Of a stretch of DNA of 64,000 nucleotides, positions 8,976 to 17,137 are shown piece after piece. Source of the DNA: Psychrobacter immobilis. Its GTDB lineage: Bacteria; Pseudomonadota; Gammaproteobacteria; Pseudomonadales; Moraxellaceae. Numbering within the stretch: the first letter of the stretch is position 1; the number at the start of each line of letters is the position of its first letter. Where the stretch lies: the NCBI RefSeq assembly GCF_904846225.1, contig NZ_CAJGZJ010000002.1:124001-188000 (forward strand), written 5' to 3'. Under the pieces are notes generated by a model. The model was not told where the DNA came from. It searched no databases and saw only the letters and a list, made by a program, of their open reading frames with translations. A program made the translations under genes and the position numbers.

Positions 8976-9320
8976 TTAGTATGTTGAGACATGCTCTGAA
9001 TCTTCAGTTCCGTCTAACACTTCTGAATCATCGGCAGTCGCCACTGCTACATCGTCATTAGCATCAACGGCCACACCGTCGTCAGCGCTGGCTACAGCAA
9101 CATCGTCACCTGCCGTCGCAACACTGCTATCACCCGCTGTCGCGACACCACTGGCTTCATCTTCTACTGTCGTCTGAGCATCAACAGGCGATTCCGTTTC
9201 CATCGGCGCCTCATCTTTTTTGCCGCAAGCACTTAACGTCAACGCTGCTGCGACCAATCCAACTGTCAGCCAGTGCTTATAACCGCTGTCTTTTTTGATG
9301 TTGCTATTTTTCATAGTCAT
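8976..9320 (-). CDS. Small acidic repeat lipoprotein
   Basis: The function is not recognised. The 114-aa protein has a basic N-terminus, a hydrophobic segment and a lipobox LTLSAC at about residues 27-32, so it should be exported and lipidated. The rest is almost entirely Ala, Val, Asp, Thr, Ser and Glu, with degenerate repeats of the type VATAGDD, VAVASADDG, VAVDANDD, VAVATADD (about residues 59-95). No Cys follows the lipidation site and there is no recognisable fold; an extended, highly acidic surface tail is likely. It stands alone between the ABC cluster and proA. It could bind cations or act as a spacer, but nothing in the sequence proves this. Confidence 0.75.
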   Translation of the reverse strand: MTMKNSNIKKDSGYKHWLTVGLVAAALTLSACGKKDEAPMETESPVDAQTTVEDEASGVATAGDSSVATAGDDVAVASADDGVAVDANDDVAVATADDSEVLDGTEDSEHVSTY

Positions 9321-9790
9321 TTCAATTTCCCATTCTTATTTAACATACTTAATTGATATTTTTTATGAGTAGTCATTTATCTATTAAAGGCTTTCACTTA
9401 TCGTCTTAGCATTCAAAATCTTAGAATTCAAAATCTCAACATTCACAGTCTTGGCATTTACTATACTCATGAATAATCATGGCTACCTTAGTATTTACAA
9501 AGCAGTTCTGTTAAAGCACGTAACGACAAATTTAGCGTTTGTCTGTTATGTCAATGACGGCTACATTATGAGAAGCATAGGATACAATCAAAATGACGGC
9601 TGTATAAAGTAGCCGATAAACGCCTTTTAAAACGAGCGCTGTTCACAAAACCATCTTTACTATCATGCCAATCTCCTCTATGTTAAATAGCATAATGCCG
9701 TATTGGTGTTTAAACCTTCTTTTTGCTAAATTTTCGCCTTTTTTGGCGCTTTTTCTGTTTAAAACATTTATTACATAAGGAAAATAATTG
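9321..9790. other. 470-bp intergenic region before proA
   Basis: Contains the four-unit 15-bp tandem array at 9405-9464 and otherwise AT-rich sequence that must hold the divergent promoters of the acidic lipoprotein and proA. No gene seen. Confidence 0.55.
9405..9464. repeat. Tandem array, 4 x 15 bp
   Basis: Four successive 15-bp units with no spacers: CTTAGCATTCAAAAT, CTTAGAATTCAAAAT, CTCAACATTCACAGT, CTTGGCATTTACTAT. The first two differ at one base; the last two are more diverged. Confidence 0.8.
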
Positions 9791-11092
9791 ATGAGTCAAT
9801 CTAATATCACAGACGTTACCGAATATATGCAATCTGTCGGCAAACAAGCACGAGCCGCCTCACGCGCCCTCGCAGCTGCCAACACTGGCGATAAAAATTC
9901 AGCGTTAATGGCAATTTATGATGTGTTAAAAAATGCCAAGCAAGATATTTTGGCTGCCAACAAAATCGATATGGATAATGGTCAAAATAACGATCTAGAC
10001 GCCGCCTTACTTGATCGTCTCGAACTAAATGACGCGCGCTTCGACGGTATGTTACAGGGTCTAAAAGACGTATCAACACTGCCCGATCCTATCGGTGAAG
10101 TCACTGATATGACCTATCAGCCATCAGGTATTCACTTAGGCAAAATGCGCGTACCACTCGGCGTGGTCGGCATGATTTATGAGTCGCGTCCTAACGTAAC
10201 GTTAGAAGCCGCCTCATTGGCGCTAAAATCAGGCAACGCGATTATATTACGTGGAGGTTCTGAAGCGTTTGAATCCAATCAAGCGATTGCCAAATGTATC
10301 TTGGAAGGTTTACAGAAAGTCGGTCTGTCTGAGCATAGCGTACAAGTATTACAAACGACCGATCGCGCCGCTGTCGGTGAGCTTATTACCATGACTGACT
10401 ATGTTGATGTCATCGTACCACGTGGCGGCAAAGGCCTCATCGCACGTATCAGTCGTGATGCCCGTGTCCCTGTGATTAAGCATTTAGATGGCAATTGTCA
10501 TACGTTTATTGATAGTGATGCTGATCCTGAAATTGCCGTGAAAGTAAGTGTTAACGCAAAAACCCATCGCTATGGCACTTGTAATACCATGGAGACGCTA
10601 TTGGTCGATGAATCAGTCGCAGGCGAGCTATTACCAAAGATTGCTGAAGCGATCATTGCCGCTGATGATGCGATGCAATTACGCCTTGATGACAAGTCTC
10701 AAGCTATCCTAAATGACAACTCAACGCTAAAAGGTCATCTATCTGCCGCGACTGCGGAGGATTGGGATACCGAATATCTAGCGCCTATCTTAGCCGTAAA
10801 AGTGGTGTCAGGTATTGACGAGGCGATTGAACATATCAATACCCACGGTAGCCATCATACCGATGTCATCATTACTGACAACTATACCAAGTCTCAACGC
10901 TTCATTCGCGAAGTAGATTCTGCAAGCGTGATGATTAACGCCTCTAGCCGTTTTGCCGATGGTTTTGAGTATGGACTTGGTGCTGAAATTGGTATCTCCA
11001 CTGACAAAATACATGCCCGTGGCCCTGTTGGACTTGAAGGGTTAACCTCACAAAAATGGATAGTTTATGGTCATGGTGAGACACGCGCTTAA
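9791..11092 (+). CDS. proA: Gamma-glutamyl phosphate reductase
   Basis: Reduces gamma-glutamyl phosphate to glutamate semialdehyde with NADPH, the second step of proline synthesis, in the cytoplasm. The 433-aa product spans the ProA/aldehyde dehydrogenase fold: [47 protein letters not shown], the catalytic Cys region [15 protein letters not shown], and [19 protein letters not shown] at the C-terminus. ATG at 9791 is chosen; AAGGA lies 9 bases upstream, and a TTG one codon earlier is less likely. proB is not adjacent, so the gene is monocistronic, ending at a strong terminator. Confidence 0.97.
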   Translation: MSQSNITDVTEYMQSVGKQARAASRALAAANTGDKNSALMAIYDVLKNAKQDILAANKIDMDNGQNNDLDAALLDRLELNDARFDGMLQGLKDVSTLPDPIGEVTDMTYQPSGIHLGKMRVPLGVVGMIYESRPNVTLEAASLALKSGNAIILRGGSEAFESNQAIAKCILEGLQKVGLSEHSVQVLQTTDRAAVGELITMTDYVDVIVPRGGKGLIARISRDARVPVIKHLDGNCHTFIDSDADPEIAVKVSVNAKTHRYGTCNTMETLLVDESVAGELLPKIAEAIIAADDAMQLRLDDKSQAILNDNSTLKGHLSAATAEDWDTEYLAPILAVKVVSGIDEAIEHINTHGSHHTDVIITDNYTKSQRFIREVDSASVMINASSRFADGFEYGLGAEIGISTDKIHARGPVGLEGLTSQKWIVYGHGETRA

Positions 11093-11156
11093 CTTACTGC
11101 CGCTAAATTTTGTCTAGCAACCTATCACCTAACGTCTAACTTGACGTATAATCCAC

Positions 11157-11189
11157 AAAAAAACGTCAGCTCAATTGCTGACGTTTTTT
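11157..11189 (+). terminator. Rho-independent terminator of proA
   Basis: AAAAAACGTCAGC, a 6-base loop, GCTGACGTTTTTT: a strong stem with a T-run, 64 bp after the proA stop. Confidence 0.9.
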
Positions 11190-11309
11190 ATTAGCCGTAC
11201 ATATACTATGGTCAAAAACCCTTAACGCCGCTACGATACTGCTGAATATACGTATATTGCGCAAAATCATTTTGCATCATGACAGAAAATTTTATAGGAA
11301 AGTGGGCTC

Positions 11310-12071
11310 ATGCAGAGTGGTGAAATTAAGTATTGGAATCAAGACAAAGGTTACGGCTTTATCAATGTGGATAATCAAAGCGAAGACGTGTTTTTTCATG
11401 TGAGTAAAGTGCGTTTGTCACAGCCTATTACCGTTGGTCAAAAAGTCTACTTCAATAGCGAACGTAACGCTGAAAACCAGTTAAGAGCCACAGAATTGAC
11501 GTCCTCTTCACTCAGTATACAAGATGACATTGCAACAGATGTGCCCAAACGTTCATCCGATAATACTAGCCATAATCACCACTCTCAGAACACTCAAAGC
11601 CATCAACATTCTCAAAACAGTCGCCGCGACGGGCAATCCCAAAAAAGTCCTTTCTCTACCTTATTTATTCTCGTTGCCATTATCGCTGTCGCAGTTTATT
11701 TCTTTGGGGATTTAAAGTCCACTTTTTTTGCTGGTAGTGCTGAATCAGCGACGCTATCGCAATCATCATCTGATAACTTAAGCCCAACCGCTACTGCTGG
11801 CATAACGGGTGATAGGCAAATAGACGATACCATCACCTTGATTCAACAAGGCGGGCCGTATCCTTATCCTAATAAAGATGGCACGACATTTTATAATCGT
11901 GAAGGCACTCTACCAGCGCAGTCACAAGGCTACTACCGCGAATATACCGTTCCGACACCGGGGCTTTCGCATCGCGGCGCGCGGCGTATCGTCACTGGCG
12001 GTAATCCCCCAACTGTCTACTATCTGACGGTTGATCATTACGAGAGCTTTAGTCAATTGCAGGTAAAATAA
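11310..12071 (+). CDS. Cold-shock domain / transmembrane / guanyl-specific RNase (RNase Sa-type) fusion
   Basis: Three parts are visible in 253 aa. Residues 1-65 are a cold-shock domain (GEIKYWNQDKGYGFINV is RNP1-like; DVFFHVS is RNP2-like). Residues 66-114 are a polar His/Gln/Asn/Ser linker. Residues 115-133 are one hydrophobic segment, preceded by RRDGQSQK, so N-in/C-out topology is likely. Residues 165-253 match microbial guanyl-specific RNases such as RNase Sa: GGPYPYPNKDGTTFYNRE, YYREYTVPTPG, RGARRIVTGG and DHYESFS. The RNase Sa catalytic residues have counterparts Glu211, Arg222, Arg226 and His243. No Cys is present, unlike the disulfide-bonded RNase Sa. The next gene, 1 bp away, is a barstar homologue. 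Function as a membrane-anchored, outward-facing RNase effector is inferred. Confidence 0.85.
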   Translation: MQSGEIKYWNQDKGYGFINVDNQSEDVFFHVSKVRLSQPITVGQKVYFNSERNAENQLRATELTSSSLSIQDDIATDVPKRSSDNTSHNHHSQNTQSHQHSQNSRRDGQSQKSPFSTLFILVAIIAVAVYFFGDLKSTFFAGSAESATLSQSSSDNLSPTATAGITGDRQIDDTITLIQQGGPYPYPNKDGTTFYNREGTLPAQSQGYYREYTVPTPGLSHRGARRIVTGGNPPTVYYLTVDHYESFSQLQVK

Positions 12072-12072
12072 A

Positions 12073-12447
12073 ATGAGCCAAGCCATCTATTATCTTGAGC
12101 CGCACGACATCGATCAAAATCACATTAACCAAAACGGTACAGCTCAAAGTGCTAACATTCCTTCACAGGCTGTTAACATACCTGTAGGTGACGTACTAAA
12201 TAAAACCACATTATTGCAAAGTTTAGCAAACGTCTGTGATTTTCCCAGCTACTTCTCAGCTAACTGGGACAGCGCATGGGACTGCTTGACGGACAGCGCA
12301 GTGACTCATTTAACGCTGAATTTAACAGCAGTAAAAGAGATAAATACCGAAGATTTTGATGTCTTTAAACGCATTATTGAAGATGCCTACAGAGATTTTG
12401 GCAAGCCGCAATTGTGGGTTATTATGCCGCCTGCGGATGATGTTTAA
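12073..12447 (+). CDS. Barstar-family ribonuclease inhibitor
   Basis: Barstar proteins bind and block the active site of barnase-type RNases in the cytoplasm. The C-terminal two thirds (about residues 40-121) match the family: LLQSLANVCDFPSYFSANWD, then WDCLTD, a beta strand LTLNL and LWVIMPP at the end. Asp66 and Asp70 correspond to barstar Asp35 and Asp39, the latter being the main contact to the RNase catalytic site. The first 38 residues include a polar Asn/Gln-rich stretch not typical of barstar. Only one base separates its ATG from the stop of the RNase fusion gene, so translation is coupled; cognate inhibition is strongly suggested but not shown. Confidence 0.88.
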   Translation: MSQAIYYLEPHDIDQNHINQNGTAQSANIPSQAVNIPVGDVLNKTTLLQSLANVCDFPSYFSANWDSAWDCLTDSAVTHLTLNLTAVKEINTEDFDVFKRIIEDAYRDFGKPQLWVIMPPADDV

Positions 12448-12517
12448 CCTTATAAATCATGGTTAACTTGAAAACTATTAACCCTATAAACATAGCTTTA
12501 CCGCTAATCATTACATA

Positions 12518-12561
12518 AACCTGAATTCGAGATAAAACCATATTTATCCCGAATTTGGGTT
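12518..12561. repeat. Imperfect inverted repeat in gltS leader
   Basis: Two 19-bp arms (12518-12536 and 12543-12561) pair with three mismatches around a 6-base loop; the core is AATTCG / CGAATT with ATAAA / TTTAT. No T-run follows. It lies 28 bp before the gltS start, so it may be an operator or an mRNA leader hairpin, or a weak end signal for the RNase/barstar transcript. Confidence 0.55.
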
Positions 12562-12589
12562 CAATCATTTGTATAGGAAGGATTCACAT

Positions 12590-13864
12590 ATGGAAATTAC
12601 CTTAAACGGCTATTACACGCTGATATTAGCCACCTTAGTGCTGTTACTTGGGCGCTTTTTGGTTAAAAAGATTAAGTTCTTAGAAGACTTTAACATTCCA
12701 GAGCCCGTGGCTGGTGGTTTGGTTGCCGCCATTATCATTTACTCGCTTAACATAATTTGGGGTTATACTTTTAACTTTCACCAAGGATTGCAGACAGCAA
12801 CCATGCTGATGTTCTTTGCCTCCATTGGGTTAAGTGCTGATTTTGGTAAGCTGAAAGCAGGCGGGACACCCTTGTTAATTTTCACCATTGTGGTGTCCGT
12901 ATTTATTGTATTGCAGGACGCTGTTGGGGTAGGAATGGCAAGCGCATTGGGACTGGATCCGCTGCTCGGCTTGGTCACAGGCTCTATCGCGCTGACTGGT
13001 GGACACGGTACCGCTGGCGCATGGGGCACTGTATTAGAGCAAGAGTATGGTGTGGTTGGCGCAACGACTCTTGGTATCGCAGTGGCAACCTATGGTTTGG
13101 TCGCAGGGGGAATCATCGGTGGGCCTGTTGCTCGTAAATTGATTCAACAGCTTGGTTTAAAACCTACACCTGACAATCCAAATCCAAGCGACGTTGAAAA
13201 ACTTGCCAATCAACAGTCATTATATAGCACCAAACATGACGAAGATGCAGGGCACGAACATGGAGAAATGTTTGAAAAACCGGATAACATTCGTCTGATT
13301 ACTGCCTCTTCTACTATCGAATCATTGGCATTATTCGCCGCCGCGTTGGCTTTTGCAGATGGTATGACCATCCTTGCAGAAGGCACTTGGTTGGAATTGC
13401 CTACCTTCGTTTGGGCACTGGCAGCTGGCGTAATTATCCGCAATTCACTGACTCTTATTTTCAATTTTGATATGTTTGACCGTGCTATTGATGTGATTGG
13501 TAATGCCTCTTTGAGTCTGTTTTTGGCGATGGCATTATTGTCATTGAAGCTATGGGAATTGACGGATTTGGCCGGCCCTGTACTGATTATTTTACTGGTA
13601 CAGACCTTTGTCATGATCCTCTATGTTTACTTTGTCACCTTTAAAGTGATGGGCAAAAACTACGATGCAGCGGTACTGTCAGCAGGTCATTGTGGTTTTG
13701 GTATGGGCGCGACGCCAACGGCGATTGCCAATATGCAGGCAGTCACGGACCGTTATCTGCCATCACCTAAAGCGTTCTTAATTGTGCCGATGGTTGGTGC
13801 TTTCTTTGTCGATATCGTCAATGCGACGGTATTGCAGATATTTACCAAGTTGCCGTTTATGTGA
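12590..13864 (+). CDS. gltS: Sodium/glutamate symporter
   Basis: GltS imports glutamate with Na+ across the inner membrane. The product has about 424 aa with two inverted halves of hydrophobic helices. Recognisable segments are FLEDFNIPEPVAGGLVAA near the N-terminus, the re-entrant loop GLVTGSIALTGGHGTAGAWG, and the matching second-half loop SAGHCGFGMGATPTAIANMQ. A central hydrophilic loop of about 60 residues (His/Glu/Asp-rich) separates the halves. The ATG at 12590 has GGAAGGA a few bases upstream; an in-frame ATG 21 bp earlier has none. The gene stands alone and ends in a strong terminator. Confidence 0.95.
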   Translation: MEITLNGYYTLILATLVLLLGRFLVKKIKFLEDFNIPEPVAGGLVAAIIIYSLNIIWGYTFNFHQGLQTATMLMFFASIGLSADFGKLKAGGTPLLIFTIVVSVFIVLQDAVGVGMASALGLDPLLGLVTGSIALTGGHGTAGAWGTVLEQEYGVVGATTLGIAVATYGLVAGGIIGGPVARKLIQQLGLKPTPDNPNPSDVEKLANQQSLYSTKHDEDAGHEHGEMFEKPDNIRLITASSTIESLALFAAALAFADGMTILAEGTWLELPTFVWALAAGVIIRNSLTLIFNFDMFDRAIDVIGNASLSLFLAMALLSLKLWELTDLAGPVLIILLVQTFVMILYVYFVTFKVMGKNYDAAVLSAGHCGFGMGATPTAIANMQAVTDRYLPSPKAFLIVPMVGAFFVDIVNATVLQIFTKLPFM

Positions 13865-13891
13865 TTGGTTAAATAATAAAGAAAAATCAAT

Positions 13892-13931
13892 AAAAAAGGC
13901 TGGGCTACGTAATCGTAGTCCAGCCTTTTTT
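13892..13931 (+). terminator. Rho-independent terminator of gltS
   Basis: AAAAAAGGCTGG then GCTACG, loop TAAT, CGTAGT then CCAGCCTTTTTT: 18-bp stem with one mismatch and a T-run, 27 bp after the gltS stop. Confidence 0.92.
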
Positions 13932-14184
13932 CTATTCAGACTTCCTATAGTGGTTTGATTGGCACAATTTAAACTGTTATGCGTTAAAGAAGCGCTAGTT
14001 TGCAGTAAAAATTGGCATAAAAAGCCACTTAACTATCAAGCCAAGCGGTTACCTGCCTCTATCCCACTCAGTGAATTACTATTTATTAGCATAAACCAAG
14101 TAAATCAATGGATAAAGATATTTGTATGGACTTGATTTCTTTGTTTATATAAAATCAAACTAATGACGACTATTTTGGATATTT

Positions 14185-16233
14185 ATGTTCTTTAATCCGA
14201 TTTTATCAAAACTGAGCATCAGCATCGCTCTAGCAATAACTGTATTTGCACAAAATGCTTGGGCGGATGATTCATTGACTGAGATATGTAAAAAGCCACC
14301 CGTAGCAAACTACGATAGCATTGATTGTTTGAATGAGGGATTAGCGAGAGTAATGCGCACCACCTTTGAAAGCCCATATACTGGCGAGAAATATGGTTAT
14401 ATCAATGCCTCAGGACAGATCGTTTTACCACTGCAATATGATAAAGCTGAGTCTTTCCAAGAAGGTCTAGCGGCTGTCGCGACATCTCGCCCATTGGCAA
14501 ATATAGTTATGCTACATAAATGGGGCTTTATTGATAAAACCGGAAAAATTATCGCATTATTACAATATGAAAATGTTGATTCTTTTTCTGAAGGCTTAGC
14601 TATGGTTGAGAGAAATGGTAGGCACGGATTTATCAATGAAACTGGAGAGGAAGTCATCTCACTACAATATAGCCAAGCTAGTTCTTTTTCTGAAGGCTTG
14701 GCTGGTGTTGAAAAGGATGACAAATGGGGATTTATTGATAAAACAGGAAAAATTATTATTCCCATGCAATATGAACGTGTCTATGAGTTTTCTGAAGGCT
14801 TAGCTCTTGTCGAAAATGAAGATAAATATGGCTTTATTAATCGACAAGGCGACGAGGTTATCCCTTTAAAATACGGCGATGCAACCTCTTTTAGTGAGGG
14901 ATTAGCCAGTGTATCCATGACTGAACGCTGTCCCTCCTCAGATAATAATTATGGATTTATTGATAAAAAAGGAGATTTTGTCATTCCAAAGCAGTTTGAT
15001 AGCGCTTACTCTTTTGAGCAGGGTATCGCACGGGTAGAAAAAGAGGACAAATGGAGTCTTATTGACTCAAGTGGCAATAAGATTACTCCTATACAGTACA
15101 GTGCTATTGAATTTTTCGATGAAGGTCTAGCCCGCGTTGAGAAAGACTATAAATTCGGTTTTATTAATAGGGCCGGTTACGAAATCATACCCACAAAATA
15201 TGATTCTGTTGAAGACTTTAGTCAGGGATTAGTCATCGTCACTAGAGAAGAAAAAAAGGGCGTTATTAATAGTGCAGGAAAGGTCATTGTGGCTGTAGAA
15301 TTTGACAATATCTCGCACACTGCCGACGGTATTATACATATCTCTCAAGCAGGCAAATCTGGCTTTTTAGATGCGTCAGGCAACGTCATCTCTCCACCAC
15401 AATACGATGAGGCTGGTGTGTTTATTGAGGGTCTAGCGTGGGTTAAAAAGGGCGATAAATATGGTTTCATTGACAAACTAGGTAACGCCGTTATCCCTCT
15501 GCAATATGAAAAAGTTTTAGACTTTAATGAAGGCCTAGCTCCTGTCACTAAAAACGGTAAATCAGGGTTTATAGATACGGCAGGCGCTATCGTAATTCCT
15601 CTACAATATGACTATACTTGGCATTTTGATAAAAGCTTATTGGCAGTTGATATAGAAGATATGATGGGACTAATCAATAAATTTGGCCAAGTGGTCATAC
15701 CTTTAGAATACGATAATATTGGTATGTTTGAAGCGGGCTTGGCGCCCGCTAAAAAAGACGGATTATGGGGCTTTATTGATACTGAAAATAAAACCGTTAT
15801 TCCCTTTAAATACGATAAGGTTGAGCCTTTTATCGATAACATCGCTCTTGTCACCAAAAATGATCAGGTAGGCTTGGTAGATAAATTGGGTAAAGAGATT
15901 GTACCAGTACAGTTCAGTGATCTTAAGTTTTTAGATTTGACGTATATTAATTTTTTGGATGAAGATATAGAAGGTTCTACGACCTTTAAATTAGAAGACG
16001 AGCAAGGTAATACTCTAGCTATAGTAGATAACAAAACGAAATTTTCAGAAGATAGCTTATGGTACTTTGAAGGAGACATCACTGGTGTGAAACAAGACGC
16101 GCAGTTAGGATATCTCGATAATGACATCGCCATTATTCCGCAGAACCAAGACGCTATAAAGCCTTTTAATAAAGGCGTCATACTTGTTAAAAAAGACGGT
16201 CGGAGATTTTACATCAAAGCAGAAATGAACTGA
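14185..16233 (+). CDS. Exported WG-repeat protein
   Basis: A 682-aa protein with an N-terminal signal peptide (ISIALAITVFAQNAWA, about residues 12-27) and then about 15 tandem copies of a roughly 34-residue WG/KWG repeat. A typical unit is WGFIDKTGKIIIPMQYERV followed by an EFSEGLALVENED-type end. The repeats form short beta units and usually mediate binding; no catalytic motif is seen. Repeats 9, 12 and 13 are the most degenerate, and unit 5 carries an insertion with a Cys. The last about 110 residues depart from the pattern (FLDLTYINFLDEDIEG) before a final partial unit. There is no clear Shine-Dalgarno before the ATG. Partner unknown; location is probably periplasm or surface. Confidence 0.85.
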   Translation: MFFNPILSKLSISIALAITVFAQNAWADDSLTEICKKPPVANYDSIDCLNEGLARVMRTTFESPYTGEKYGYINASGQIVLPLQYDKAESFQEGLAAVATSRPLANIVMLHKWGFIDKTGKIIALLQYENVDSFSEGLAMVERNGRHGFINETGEEVISLQYSQASSFSEGLAGVEKDDKWGFIDKTGKIIIPMQYERVYEFSEGLALVENEDKYGFINRQGDEVIPLKYGDATSFSEGLASVSMTERCPSSDNNYGFIDKKGDFVIPKQFDSAYSFEQGIARVEKEDKWSLIDSSGNKITPIQYSAIEFFDEGLARVEKDYKFGFINRAGYEIIPTKYDSVEDFSQGLVIVTREEKKGVINSAGKVIVAVEFDNISHTADGIIHISQAGKSGFLDASGNVISPPQYDEAGVFIEGLAWVKKGDKYGFIDKLGNAVIPLQYEKVLDFNEGLAPVTKNGKSGFIDTAGAIVIPLQYDYTWHFDKSLLAVDIEDMMGLINKFGQVVIPLEYDNIGMFEAGLAPAKKDGLWGFIDTENKTVIPFKYDKVEPFIDNIALVTKNDQVGLVDKLGKEIVPVQFSDLKFLDLTYINFLDEDIEGSTTFKLEDEQGNTLAIVDNKTKFSEDSLWYFEGDITGVKQDAQLGYLDNDIAIIPQNQDAIKPFNKGVILVKKDGRRFYIKAEMN

Positions 16234-16235
16234 CC

Positions 16236-16271
16236 AAAAAAAACCGCCTAGCAACAGCTAAGCGGTTTTTT
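16236..16271 (+). terminator. Bidirectional rho-independent terminator
   Basis: Arms ACCGCCTAGC and GCTAAGCGGT with A- and T-runs; it lies between the convergent WG-repeat gene and the glutamine amidotransferase gene and serves both. Nearly identical to the hairpin at 17056-17091. Confidence 0.88.
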
Positions 16272-16283
16272 ATTGCTTCCGGA

Positions 16284-17033
16284 TTATTGACCAGATTTCA
16301 CCAAGTTATCTAGGATTGTTGAAAGCCATGCGTTGTTATCTTCAATGTAATTATCACCTAACTCTACGATCTCATCAGCCGATTGAACGGAGTCAGGATG
16401 CTCAAGCCTTGCCTCTTTTATATACGTCTGTCCATGCGCTACCATATCTACCATGCTCTTTTTGGTGACTTCAAAATGACATTGCCAACCAAGCACCCAC
16501 GTACCTAACGCTTTATGTTTTGGCGTTTGATAGATAAAACCTTGATTGGCCCAAGCTTGTGACGTTGCAATTGGCGTAGCGCCTTCAGGACACTCAAAAC
16601 CATCGCCATGCCAATGAAATACAGTAAATTCCTCTTTTGGTAGCTCTTTTAGCAGCGGATGCTTTAACCCTTGTTTGGTCAATTGAATGGGCAGCCAGCC
16701 AACCTCTTTTATACCAGATGGCGCAACGTTTGCACCCAAACTATCTGCTATTAACTGTGCACCTAAGCAAACACCAACTACCGTTTTTCCTTCTTCGATA
16801 CTTTGCTGAATGAAAGCCTTTTCATCAGCTAGCCACTGAAAATCTACTTCATCGTGAATGCTCATTGGTCCACCCATAATGATCAACCAATCAAAACTGT
16901 CTTGAGCGGGTAATGGGTTATTTTTATAAAAATGAGTGACAATAATGCTGTGACCTTGCCTATCTGCCCATTGTTTAATATAGCTAAGTTCTTCAAAATC
17001 AACATGGTACAAAGCATGGATTCGTAGCGTCAT
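16284..17033 (-). CDS. Class I glutamine amidotransferase domain protein
   Basis: Stand-alone glutaminase-type GATase; such proteins hydrolyse glutamine or gamma-glutamyl bonds in the cytoplasm. Visible are the oxyanion strand DWLIIMGGPMSIHDE, the nucleophile elbow VVGVCLGAQLIADSLGA (Cys90 counted from one codon before the chosen ATG), and the catalytic His-x-Glu in WQCHFEV (His187, Glu189, same numbering). It resembles the YfeJ/GuaA-N-like group rather than GuaA itself, since no ATP-pyrophosphatase domain follows. The ATG at 17033 has AGGA 7 bases upstream; the frame opens one codon earlier at a TTG. It is flanked by two near-identical terminators. The physiological substrate is unknown. Confidence 0.87.
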   Translation of the reverse strand: MTLRIHALYHVDFEELSYIKQWADRQGHSIIVTHFYKNNPLPAQDSFDWLIIMGGPMSIHDEVDFQWLADEKAFIQQSIEEGKTVVGVCLGAQLIADSLGANVAPSGIKEVGWLPIQLTKQGLKHPLLKELPKEEFTVFHWHGDGFECPEGATPIATSQAWANQGFIYQTPKHKALGTWVLGWQCHFEVTKKSMVDMVAHGQTYIKEARLEHPDSVQSADEIVELGDNYIEDNNAWLSTILDNLVKSGQ

Positions 17034-17055
17034 CAAGTTATCCTTTTATTAAAAA

Positions 17056-17091
17056 ATAAAAACCGCCTAGCAAACGCTAAGCGGTTTTTTT
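17056..17091 (-). terminator. Rho-independent terminator of glyA
   Basis: ACCGCCTAGC, short loop, GCTAAGCGGT with A-run left and T7 right; on the minus strand it lies 47 bp after the glyA stop. Confidence 0.88.
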
Positions 17092-17137
17092 GTTAACCAA
17101 TCCTCACAGAGCGTTGGCTACCATTAAAGCAACTGGC

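Noticed and set aside
14185-16233. Long stretches of repeats taken at first as a CRISPR-like or DNA repeat region
   Set aside because: The repetition is at protein level (WG repeats); DNA units are diverged and there are no spacers.
17056-17091. Glycine riboswitch or other aptamer near glyA
   Set aside because: The only strong structure is a terminator downstream of glyA; no aptamer pattern could be recognised upstream (18395-18957).
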